Below are positions 1-12,100 of a stretch of DNA of 64,000 nt, piece after piece; position 1 is the stretch's first letter, and the number at the start of each line of letters is the position of its first letter. Under the pieces are notes generated by a model. The model was not told the DNA's origin. It saw only the letters and a program-made list of their open reading frames with translations, and made no database searches. The translations under genes and the position numbers were made by a program. The DNA lies in contig CANJKZ010000267.1 of assembly GCA_947471745.1 (NCBI GenBank), positions 2,497,001 to 2,561,000 on the forward strand. Direction: 5' to 3'. This DNA is from Closterium sp. Naga37s-1 (lineage: Eukaryota; Streptophyta; Zygnematophyceae; Desmidiales; Closteriaceae).

Positions 1-150
1 CCACCCTCCATGTCAGTATTCGAGCCTCTGCCACTTCCCCACTCGCTCGTCCCTCCTCTCCCCCGTCTCTCCCACCGCACTCTGCACTTCTGCACCCCCA
101 CAGTCCTCTGCCTCGCTTCTGCCACCCTCCATGTCAGTATTCGAGCCTCT
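1..150. repeat. Tandem duplication, about 121-bp unit
   Basis: A stretch containing ccatgtcagtattcgagcct occurs at about 2-28 and again at about 122-150. It lies in presumed intron sequence of the AAA gene. Confidence 0.7.
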
Positions 151-3100
151 TGCACACTGCCCCTCGCTCTCCCCGTTGCTCCTCTCACTCCCTCTGCTTC
201 ATCAGTCACCAGTTCCTCCTCCCTCTCGCACATCTGACTCCCATGCTCATGCTCACATGCTTGCTCTTCTGTTTGCGCTGCGCCATTCAGCCAACCCCTC
301 CTCTCCTGTTCTCCCACCGCTGCCCCTATGATCCCCCACACCGAGCAGCCGAGCGCTTTGGCAAGCCCATCCCTGTGCGTCTCTCCAAACCCCCTCCCAA
401 TACACTCCCTTCCCTTAACTCATTCCAGGCGTGGCCCACCAGTGGGTTTAAAGGGCCGTGTGGTGATGGTGTTGGAGGAGAACACCCACCGTGTCTGCCC
501 ATTCGAGGAGAACACCCAGCCGAGCGCTTTGACAAGCCCATTCCCTCTGCCTGCTTGCTACCCCCCTCCCCACTGAATGCATTCCTTTACCTCGTTGTGC
601 GTCCTCCTCTTCGCAGGCGTGGTCCACCAGTGGGGTTGAAGGGGCGTGTGGTGGTGGTGTTGGAGGAAAACCCCACCGAGCGGGTGTACGGCTTGACAAG
701 CCCATCCCTCTGCCTCTCTGCAACCCCACTTTCCCTGATTCTTTCCCTTTCCCTGTTGTGCGCCCTCACTCCAGGCGCGGCCCCCCAGTGGGTCTCAAGG
801 GGCGGGTGGTGGTGGTGCTGGAAGAAAACCCGCACCGCGTGGGCGTGCGTTTTGACAAGCCCATCCCGGGCGGCAACAGTCTCGTGGATGTATGCGACGA
901 CGGGCATGGCGCATGGTGCCACGGTAGGTAGCAGGTGCATGGGTCATGGTGCCACGGTAGGTAGCAGGTGCATGGGTCATGGTGCCACGGTAGGTAGCAA
1001 GCAGGTGCACGGGTCATGGTGCCACGGTAGGTAGCAGGTGCACGGGTCATGGTGCCACGGTAGGTAGCAGGTGCACGGGTCATGGTGCCACGGTAGGTAG
1101 CAGGTGCACGGGTCATGGTGCCACGGTAGGTAGCAGGTGCATGATGGGTCATGGTGCCACGGTAGGTAGCAGGTGCATGATGGGTCATGGTGCCACGGTA
1201 GGTAGCAGGTGCATGATGGGTCATGGTGCCACGGTAGGTAGCAGGTGCATGATGGGTCATGGTGCCACGGTAGGTAGCAGGTGCATGATGGGTCATGGTG
1301 CCACGGTAGGTAGCAGGTGCATGATGGGTCATGGTGCCACGGTAGGTAGCAGGTGCATGATGGGTCATGGTGCCACGGTAGGTAGCAGGTGCATGATGGG
1401 TCATGGTGCCACGGTAGGTAGCAGGTGCATGATGGGTCATGGTGCCACGGTAGGTAGCAGGTGCATGATGGGTCATGGTGCCACGGTAGGTAGCAGGTGC
1501 ATGATGGGTCATGGTGCCACGGTAGGTAGCAGGTGCATGATGGGTCATGGTGCCACGGTAGGTAGCAGGTGCATGATGGGTCATGGTGCCACGGTAGGTA
1601 GCAGGTGCATGATGGGTCATGGTGCCACGGTAGGTAGCAGGTGCATGATGGGTCATGGTGCCACGGTAGGTAGCAGGTGCATGATGGGTCATGGTGCCAC
1701 GGTAGGTAGCAGGTGCATGATGGGTCATGGTGCCACGGTAGGTAGCAGGTGCATGATGGGTCATGGTGCCACGGTAGGTAGCAGGTGCATGATGGGTCAT
1801 GGTGCCACGGTAGGTAGCAGGTGCATGATGGGTCATGGTGCCACGGTAGGTAGCAGGTGCATGATGGGTCATGGTGCCACGGTAGGTAGCAGGTGCATGA
1901 TGGGTCATGGTGCCACGGTAGGTAGCAGGTGCATGATGGGTCATGGTGCCACGGTAGGTAGCAGGTGCATGATGGGTCATGGTGCCACGGTAGGTAGCAG
2001 GTGCATGATGGGTCATGGTGCTACGGTAGGTAGCAGGTGCATGATGGGTCATGGTGCCACGGTAGGTAGCAGGTGCATGATGGGTCATGGTGCCACGGTA
2101 GGTAGCAGGTGCATGATGGGTCATGGTGCCACGGTAGGTAGCAGGTGCATGATGGGTCATGGTGCCACGGTAGGTAGCAGGTGCATGATGGGTCATGGTG
2201 CCACGGTAGGTAGCAGGTGCATGATGGGTCATGGTGCTACGGTAGGTAGCAGGTGCATGATGGGTCATGGTGCCACGGTAGGTAGCAGGTGCATGATGGG
2301 TCATGGTGCCACGGTAGGTAGCAGGTGCATGATGGGTCATGGTGCCACGGTAGGTAGCAGGTGCATGATGGGTCATGGTGCCACGGTAGGTAGCAGGTGC
2401 ATGATGGGTCATGGTGCCACGGTAGGTAGCAGGTGCATGATGGGTCATGGTGCCACGGTAGGTAGCAGGTGCATGATGGGTCATGGTGCCACGGTAGGTA
2501 GCAGGTGCATGATGGGTCATGGTGCCACGGTAGGTAGCAGGTGCATGATGGGTCATGGTGCCACGGTAGGTAGCAGGTGCATGATGGGTCATGGTGCCAC
2601 GGTAGGTAGCAGGTGCATGATGGGTCATGGTGCCACGGTAGGTAGCAGGTGCATGATGGGTCATGGTGCCACGGTAGGTAGCAGGTGCATGATGGGTCAT
2701 GGTGCTACGGTAGGTAGCAGGTGCATGATGGGTCATGGTGCCACGGTAGGTAGCAGGTGCATGATGGGTCATGGTGCCACGGTAGGTAGCAGGTGCATGA
2801 TGGGTCATGGTGCCACGGTAGGTAGCAGGTGCATGATGGGTCATGGTGCCACGGTAGGTAGCAGGTGCATGATGGGTCATGGTGCCACGGTAGGTAGCAG
2901 GTGCATGATGGGTCATGGTGCCACGGTAGGTAGCAGGTGCATGATGGGTCATGGTGCCACGGTAGGTAGCAGGTGCATGATGGGTCATGGTGCCACGGTA
3001 GGTAGCAGGTGCATGATGGGTCATGGTGCCACGGTAGGTAGCAGGTGCATGATGGGTCATGGTGCCACGGTAGGTAGCAGGTGCATGATGGGTCATGGTG

Positions 3101-6100
3101 CCACGGTAGGTAGCAGGTGCATGATGGGTCATGGTGCCACGGTAGGTAGCAGGTGCATGATGGGTCATGGTGCCACGGTAGGTAGCAGGTGCATGATGGG
3201 TCATGGTGCCACGGTAGGTAGCAGGTGCATGATGGGTCATGGTGCCACGGTAGGTAGCAGGTGCATGATGGGTCATGGTGCCACGGTAGGTAGCAGGTGC
3301 ATGATGGGTCATGGTGCCACGGTAGGTAGCAGGTGCATGATGGGTCATGGTGCCACGGTAGGTAGCAGGTGCATGATGGGTCATGGTGCCACGGTAGGTA
3401 GCAGGTGCATGATGGGTCATGGTGCCACGGTAGGTAGCAGGTGCATGATGGGTCATGGTGCCACGGTAGGTAGCAGGTGCATGATGGGTCATGGTGCCAC
3501 GGTAGGTAGCAGGTGCATGATGGGTCATGGTGCCACGGTAGGTAGCAGGTGCATGATGGGTCATGGTGCCACGGTAGGTAGCAGGTGCATGATGGGTCAT
3601 GGTGCCACGGTAGGTAGCAGGTGCATGATGGGTCATGGTGCCACGGTAGGTAGCAGGTGCATGATGGGTCATGGTGCCACGGTAGGTAGCAGGTGCATGA
3701 TGGGTCATGGTGCCACGGTAGGTAGCAGGTGCATGATGGGTCATGGTGCCACGGTAGGTAGCAGGTGCATGATGGGTCATGGTGCCACGGTAGGTAGCAG
3801 GTGCATGATGGGTCATGGTGCCACGGTAGGTAGCAGGTGCATGATGGGTCATGGTGCCACGGTAGGTAGCAGGTGCATGATGGGTCATGGTGCCACGGTA
3901 GGTAGCAGGTGCATGATGGGTCATGGTGCCACGGTAGGTAGCAGGTGCATGATGGGTCATGGTGCCACGGTAGGTAGCAGGTGCATGATGGGTCATGGTG
4001 CCACGGTAGGTAGCAGGTGCATGATGGGTCATGGTGCCACGGTAGGTAGCAGGTGCATGATGGGTCATGGTGCCACGGTAGGTAGCAGGTGCATGATGGG
4101 TCATGGTGCCACGGTAGGTAGCAGGTGCATGATGGGTCATGGTGCCACGGTAGGTAGCAGGTGCATGATGGGTCATGGTGCCACAGTAGGTAGCAGGTGC
4201 ATGATGGGTCATGGTGCCACGGTAGGTAGCAGGTGCATGATGGGTCATGGTGCCATTCTATGGTGGATTTGACAACCCCATCCCGGGCGGCAGCAGTCTG
4301 GTGGACGTGTGTGACGAGGGGCACGGCGCGTGGTGCCACGGTAGGTATGCGGGTTCGGAGGACCCGAGTCCGTGCCATGCTGGCTTGGCTGTTGAAGCGC
4401 AGTGCATGGGGCATGGTGCCACGGTAGGTTCAACAAGTCCATTCTGGTGGACGTGTGTGATGAGGGGCATGGCGCGTGGTGTCACGGTAGGTAGTCTGGC
4501 CTTTTGAGTGTAACAATGTGAGCTCAAGCTCTGTGTGAGTGTTGAAGCTGGGGATGGAGGAGGCGGCTTTGAAGCGACTTAGGAGTCACCTCTCTCTGCA
4601 CGCCAACCCCCACTCCCTCGTTGCCTTCCATTCCCTGCGCCACGTGGCAGTGTCGGAGCTGCGGCTGGAGGGGGGGTCCAATGAGGCGACTCATGAGTCT
4701 CTTGCGAAGCACCCAACACTCTCTCTCCCCTTCTCTCCGCCTCCCCCACCTCCCTCCCCCCCATGCCCTTGGGTAGTGTCGGAGCTGCGGCTGGAGGGGG
4801 CGGCAGCAGACGACGCGGAGAAGCAGCTGGTAGACCACTGCATGGCGGTGAGTGGCGGTCAGTGGGGGTGAGTGGGAGCACGGGGGTGAGTGGGTTCACA
4901 AGCAGATGACGTGGAGAAGCAGCTGGTAGACCACTGCATGGCGATGAGTGGGCGTGAGCATGATGACATTGATATGAATCGTCTCAGCAAGTTTATTCCA
5001 CACAGTGGCAGGGACTCACCACGAGAGCCCCCTTTGTCTTATGTCTCTTCTCCTCCCCCCCTCCCCCCCTCCCTCTCTCCCTGCCTTTCCTCCCATGCCT
5101 TGTACTGCCAGGTGGCCCAACCATATCAGCATCAACCACGCTCAGACCTGGCGCAGACAGAGAGGCTGCGGCCTTGCGCTTAATTTGAAAGCTATACCTC
5201 CGCTTATTTTGCTCATTACAAGAATCCCCTTTTATTCTGTGTGTTTTCTCCTTCCCCTTCTCCTCCCTCCTCCCGTTTTCAACCGATGCGTTGTACTGCC
5301 AGGTGGCAGCAACCGTAGCGGCCACAACCCCGCTCATTGTGTTCATCCCGGGCGCAGACAGAATCGCAGCGGCGCATTACGAGAGGCTTGTTAGGCTGGA
5401 GCGCATGGAGCGCTTGGGTGTTGTTGGGGAGAGAGTTGCGGAGAAAGGGGAGAAGGGGGAGAAGGGGGAGAAGGGGAAGGAGGTGAAGGAGAAGAGTGAG
5501 CCGCTGCGGCTGGTGGTGATTGGCTCTCACACAGTGCCGCCCAAAAAGGACAAGGTGGGTGGCAGCCATGCATGGCATGACACAGCAGCCATGCATGATG
5601 ATGTGACATGACATGGCGCATGGAATGTCATGGTGGGCAGGCATGCATTACGCGGCCTGACATGGCGAATGGCAAGGGCATGTGGTGTGCGTGCAACAGC
5701 CGCATGCTTCCCACCAGACCAGCACCTCTTGTTCCTTCACCCCTCGCCTCAGCACCATCCTTATCTGCGCACTCCACCCTGCTTGCCCGTCGCCTCACTC
5801 AACCTTCACCTCGCCCTGTCTCCCAAAGCTTCTCCTCGCTCTGTTCTATCCGCGGAGCTCCCTCCAAGCCTTTCAAATTTACTCAAAGCGACTCTGCTTT
5901 ACTTACTCTCCTCCCTGCATTCCTTCCTCCCATCCCACCACCTCCCCTCGCTGTGCTGTGCTCTTCCACCCCCTCCAGGCGCCAGCAGCGGCAGCAGCCC
6001 CCAAGGCCACGGACAAGCTCTCTGCCCTCCTCGACCTCTCCTTCCTGGTACGCCCCCGCCCTGGCCCTCCTTTCTGGTAGGGCGCCGCCCGTCCTTGCTG

Positions 6101-9100
6101 CTATGATCCATCCTTGTTATGCCACATTGCAGCCCCCAAGCCCACAGACAAGCTCTCTGCTCTCCTCGACCTCTCCTTCCTGTTAGGGCCCCGCTTCGCC
6201 GCTCCTTCCTGGTAGGCCCATCCTTGCTCCCCTAGCCGCCAGCAGCGGCAGCAGCCCCTAAGCCCACGGACAAGCTCTCTGCTCTCCTCGACCTCTCCTT
6301 CCTGGTACGCCCCGGCCCTGGCCCTCCTTTCTGGTAGGGCGCCGCCCGTCCTTGCTGCTATGATCCATCCTTGCTATGCCACATTGCAGCCCCCAAGCCC
6401 ACAGACAAGCTCTCTGCTCTCCTCGACCTCTCCTTCCTGGTACGCCCATGCCACATAGCAGCCCGCCCCACGTCCACTGCCCACGGGACGGGAGGAGCTG
6501 CAAAGGCCCCGTCTTGTGGCGCACCTTCGGTTCCGACCCACCCTTATGCGCTCTCCCTGGTTCATCTTGGAAAAGGGCCCCTCTTACTCCTCCCTCACCT
6601 CAGGACCAGCTCTCCTCACGGCTAGAGGACGGGCGGTTGGAGGGCGGCGGGGGCAAGGTGGGCGGCAGGGCGGTGTCTCGCCTCTTTGGTTGAGAGGCTG
6701 TATGCTTCCCCCTCAGACGCCGTCCTCCTCCCATCCCTCAGGACCAGCTTTCATCGCGGCTAGAGGACGGGCGGGGGGAGGGCGGCGGGGGCAAGGGGGG
6801 CAGCAGGGCGGTTTCTCGCCTCTTCCCCACGTCCATCCCGGTGCTGCCGCCCGCGCAAGACGATGACGTGGCACAGCGTGATTGGACGAGGCAGCTGGAG
6901 GGTGACGTGGAGCTGATGCGTGCTGAGAGCAACCGCCGCCTGCTTAGATCGGTGGGTGGAGTGCGGTGATGGGTGGTGGTGTGTGGTGTGGTGATGGGTG
7001 GTAGTGTGTGGTGTGGTGATGGGTGGTGGTGTGCGGTGTGGTGATGGGTGGTGGTGTGCGGTGTGGTGATGGGTGGATGAAGTGCTGTGATGGGTGGTGG
7101 GGTGGGGTATAGGTGGTGGAATGTGGTTATAGGTGGTGGGGTGTGGTCATTGATGTGTGGCAGGTTACCAGTATGGTTGGCTTACCTCTGTCTCCGTCCA
7201 CTGCTACCTGTTCAATAATAACACATGATGTGTGTGTGTGTGTGTGTGTGTCTGTGCATGTGCGTGTGTGATTGAGTTCATGTGTGCATGTGAGCAGGTG
7301 ATGTGCACGGCGGGAGTGGAGTGTGCAGACATTGACAGGCTGTCAATCGCCTCGCACTCTCTTCCGCTACGTTGGCAGATACGCCCTGGGCAGGGTTGCG
7401 TACCACGTATATACGCTTGCGTATATACGTGGTACGCTAATACGCTCGTATTTCTTGGAAATACGCCCGGGCAGCCCGCCGAAAAAAAAAAATCGAAATT
7501 GAAAAATTTCGCGAAGGTTTTGCGACTTGGCGATTTGTTACCGCGCAGTCGCATATCGCCCTGGGGGGGGAAGGAGAGGATGCAGTTCTGGCGGATGAGT
7601 ATGGGGCAGGGGTGGTGTTGGAAAAGCCCCGCAAGGAACTCGGCTGTGTGGAGGCTAGCTAGAGGGTGGGGTGGGGATGTATGGGGTGGGGAGAAGTAGC
7701 CCCAAAGATGTATCTCTGGATAATTATGAAATTAAAAAACATGTGTTTTTGGGAAACATAACCCGCCCCCCTGAAACAGGTTTTTTTAGCCCTGCCCGGG
7801 AAAAAAGTTTTACCTGCCCGCCCGGCGTATTTTTACGTATCACCAGTACGCCACCCCTAGCGTACCGCGTATATACCCAGCGTATAATACGCTAGCGTAT
7901 TATACGTGATACTCGTATCTGCCAACGTTCTTCCGCAGGAGGGTAAGTCAATTCGCACACCCTTCTTTTCATTCCATATGCTGAGTATAGGAAGAGAACC
8001 TCACATTCTCTTTGTTTTCAACTCATAAGTCTGCTCAGTTCCCTTTGCACCCATGATCAGGAGCGGAGCGCATGGTGGGGTGGGCTATCAGTCACCAGCT
8101 ACAGCACAGCCAACAAGCCGACACGCCTCCTGCCCGCCTCCCGCTCTCTCTCTCCAGGTCTGCTTCATCTGTCACTCCCTTACCCTCTCACCCTCTCACC
8201 CTGTTCTGCTCTTACCCTCTCACACACTTGCATTCTCACTTTCTCACGCCCTCACCCCAACCAATGGCACTTGCATGCACCTTGCTTTCAGTTCAGCAGT
8301 GCCCATCATATCAACTGATAATAGCACCTCTTGCTGTTGTCACATTCGTCGACCTCCTCATTGTGTGTTGCTGCTATCCATTCGCCTTCTCTCTTTTGCA
8401 ATCACCACTGGGCGGCAGTATTCGGCATGGAGTGGAGGTGGTGGAGGGAGCATCTCAGCAGCAGCCAGCCGCACAGCGCAAGGCACTTCAGGTGGGCTTC
8501 AGAGTGGGCTTTACGAGGAGCTGTCAGGATAGCAGCTTGCAGTGTTTCAAACAAGGATGGGCGTTTGGCTCACCACAGTGCGGCCTGCTGGCCTGACCTG
8601 CTGCCTAGGTCTGCTGAACATATGCGCTTTTACAGAATTCTTCTCTGGCAACCCATTCCACCCGCCCTCAGGACGTAACGTGTGACAACGACTTTGAGAG
8701 GCTGCTTCTGGGGGAGGTGATACCTGCAGAGGAGCTGGGCGTGCGTTTTGAGCACATCGGTGCCCTGGAGGGCGTGAAGGAGGCTTTAAGGGAGGTGGTC
8801 ATGCTGCCGCTGCAGCGCCCAGAGCTCTTCCAGACCGGCCAGCTCACCAAGGTAACCATCCAGTAGCAGTACTTTAACGGAGGAGCTGGGCGTGCGTTTT
8901 GAGCACATTGGTGCGCTGGAGGGCGTCAAGGAGGCTCTGAGGGAGGTGGTCATGCTGCCGCTGCAGCGCCCAGAGCTCTTCCAAACGGGGCAACTCACCA
9001 AGGCATTCTTCATAAGGCTGTGCTACATTTTCGTTCCCCTTTTCTTCCTGCATGTTCCTTGACTTGCATTCCCTCCCAACCCAGCCTCCCGGCTCACTCC

Positions 9101-12100
9101 TCCCTTCCCTGCCTCCCATTGCCCCAACCCCCATTTGCCCCTTCTAGTCGCTCATGTTAAAATATATATTGTGTAGCATGCCAACACATGTGACTGTACA
9201 CCAATTGTGGTGTACAGTTGGGTTGGGACTACACCCAACTTTGGGTGTAGTCTTGCACTTTGGGGTGCCAATCCACCCAATTGTGGTGGAGCCCCCAAAT
9301 GCAACCCTCTTGACTTGTGGGTACCTCACTTCCCACAATTGAGGTTACCCCAAGCCAAGTGGGCCTAGGGTTGCCTCACTTCTACAAAGTGTGGGCAACC
9401 CAACCCACTTGACCTATGGTTCCCTCACTTCCCCAAGTGAGGTCAACCCAACCTATGGTCACTTTCATCCTTCCCTTCCAACCTTCCCTTCGAACTATGT
9501 ATGCTAGGTTGTTCCTCTAATCTAATCACTTGTTCAATTTGCTACTTTCACAGCTCACGCCGCCCATCTCGCATTCCCATACCCCACTACAATACAGGCT
9601 ACTGGTGCTCCCCTCGCTTCCACGCGTCGCCTCACTCACTGTGCCCCTCTCCCATTTGCCCGCCTCCCAATCACCCTCCTCCCCACCAACCCCGCCCCCC
9701 ACCAACCCCACAGCCGGTGCGGGGGCTGCTGCTGTTCGGCCCTCCAGGCACAGGCAAGACGATGTTGGGCAAGGCGGTTGCTACCGAGTCAGGGAGGTGG
9801 GACCCTTGGGAGGTGCTACCTGCGGTGATACCCCGCCACTCTTGCATTACTCAACCGCCCTCCTACCCTCCTCCCCTCTTCTCGCTCCCCCCGCAACCAG
9901 CCGGTGCGGGGGCTGCTGCTGTTCGGGCCACCAGGCACGGGCAAGACGATGCTGGGCAAGGCGGTTGCTACCGAGTCAGGGGCCAACTTCATCAGTCTTT
10001 CCATGGCCTCTGTGGCCTCCAAGGTTCGTACCCCTCCTTTCCTCTATGCCCTCTCCCTCCTGTGCTCCTCCTCTTCTCTATGCCCTCTCCCTCCTGTGCT
10101 CCTCCTCTTCTCTATGCCCTCTCCCTCCCGTGCTCCTCCTTTCCTCTATGCCCTCTCCCTCCTGTGCTCCTCCTCTTCTCTATGCCCTCTCCCTCCTGTG
10201 CTCCTCCTCTTCTCTATGCCCTCTCCCTCCTGCGCTCCTCCTTTCCTCTATGCCCTCTCCCTCCTGTGCTCCTCCTCTTCTCTATGCCCTCTCCCTCCTG
10301 TGCTCCTCCTCTTCTCTATGCCCTCTCCCTCCTGTGCTCCTCCTTTCCTCTATGCCCTCTCCCTCCTGTGCTCCTCCTCTTCTCTATGCCCTCTCCCTCC
10401 TGTGCTCCTCCTCTTCTCTATGTCCTCTCCTCCTCTGCTGCTCCTCTCGCCCAAGCTGCCCATCTCCATGCGACTGGTGGGTGGACTGAGAGGGCATCAC
10501 GATGCTGGGCAAGGTAGTGGTTACAGAGTCGAGTGCCAACTTCATCTCCCTCTCCACGGCCTCTGTGGCCTCCAAGGTGCGTACTCCTCCTCGCTCTATC
10601 TCCCCCCCTCCGCTCTGTGCTCCGCCTCTCCTCTTCGTGTTTACAAGCCAACGAAGCTTTTCAGTGCCCATCGTCTCGTATCTCTCGCCGGCGACATCGC
10701 CATCACACCTTTGTTTTAAATCTTCCTAATTCCCCCCCCCCTTCATCCCCCTCTCACACCAGTGGTTTGGCGAGGCAGAGAAATACGTGAAGGCGGTGTT
10801 TACGCTGGCCAGTAAAATCGCGCCGTGTGTCATCTTCGTGGATGAGGTGAGTGAGTGAGTGAGTGAGTGGGTGGGTGGGTGGGTGAGTGAGCGAGTGAGT
10901 GAGCGAGTGGGCTGGTTGATACCGTATCTCTTCTTCTCCTCTTGTGTAACAGGCGGGGAGCACTGCATTGTTGGTGGGAAAAGGCCACTGCGCATGCTCG
11001 CAAGCTCTCATTGCTCAATCCTGCTCTCACTCCTGCCTCAACCTCTTCCTCTCACTCCTCCCTCGCTATCTTTCTCGTGTTCCCCCGTCAGGTGGACAGC
11101 ATGTTGGGGCGGAGAGGGGGCGACTCGGAGCACAGTGCAATGCGAAAGCTCAAGAACGAGTTCATGGCGGCTTGGGACGGGCTGCGATCCAAGCAGGCTG
11201 AGCGCATTCTTGTGCTCGGCGCCACCAACCGCCCCCACGACCTGGACGACGCCGTCATTAGACGCTTTCCCAGAAGGTGGGTGCTGCGCTGAGGTCTCTT
11301 GGTTTGAAGCACTCGCTTGCCGTGCATTCCTGTTGGCTGCCTCTCTAATCATCCTCGTGCTCGGCGCCACCAACCGCCCGCACGACCTAGACGGCGCCGT
11401 CATCAGGAGCTTCCCCAGACGGTGTGTGGTGCGCTGAGGCATGTAAGAGCACAGGTAGGGCCTTGGGTTGGGGCACTTGCCATGCATTCTGGCGCCTCTT
11501 AATTCGTCCTGGTGCTCGGCGCCACCAACCGTCTCCACGACCTTGACGACGCTGTCATTAAACGGTTCCCCAGAAGGTGGGTGCTGTGCGAGGCTGAGTT
11601 GGCCTGAACTGAGCAGATTTAAACGCCAAACCTCTCTCTCTACCTCTGCCACACCCCATCCACCGTCTGCCCCTGCAAGGCTTCCTTACCTCTCGTTCTC
11701 GTGCGTCCCCCTCCATGTGCTCGCAGGCTGTTCGTGGACCTGCCTGACTGCCCCAACCGGGCCAAGATCCTGGCGGTGATTCTGAAGGACGAGGAGCTCG
11801 AACGTGGCTTTTCTACTGATGAACTCGCTGCTGCCACTGATGGGTACTCTGGTAGCGACCTCAAGGTGAGGACGCTCTGTTTGCGGACATCTCGAAACCG
11901 AATGCTCCTGCCCTGCCACCGACTACTACTGCCCCCTTGACGTGATTCTCTTACCATCGTGCATTCCGCCAATCACAAGTAATGGAAGCATCATCCCTGC
12001 ATACACCACCCTCTCCAACACCCCCTCCCCTCACCTGTCGCCCCTGCTCTTCCCTTATCCTCTCACTGTGCGTGAGCAGAACCTGTGTGTGACAGCAGCG

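Noticed and set aside
924-4256. Possible CRISPR array
   Set aside because: Units are contiguous with no unique spacers, no cas genes are near, and the setting is a plant nuclear intron.
766-4272. Open frames of over 1,000 residues on both strands ([23 protein letters not shown])
   Set aside because: They are the 33/36-bp minisatellite read in frame; the unit lacks stops in several frames. No start context, domain or family match.
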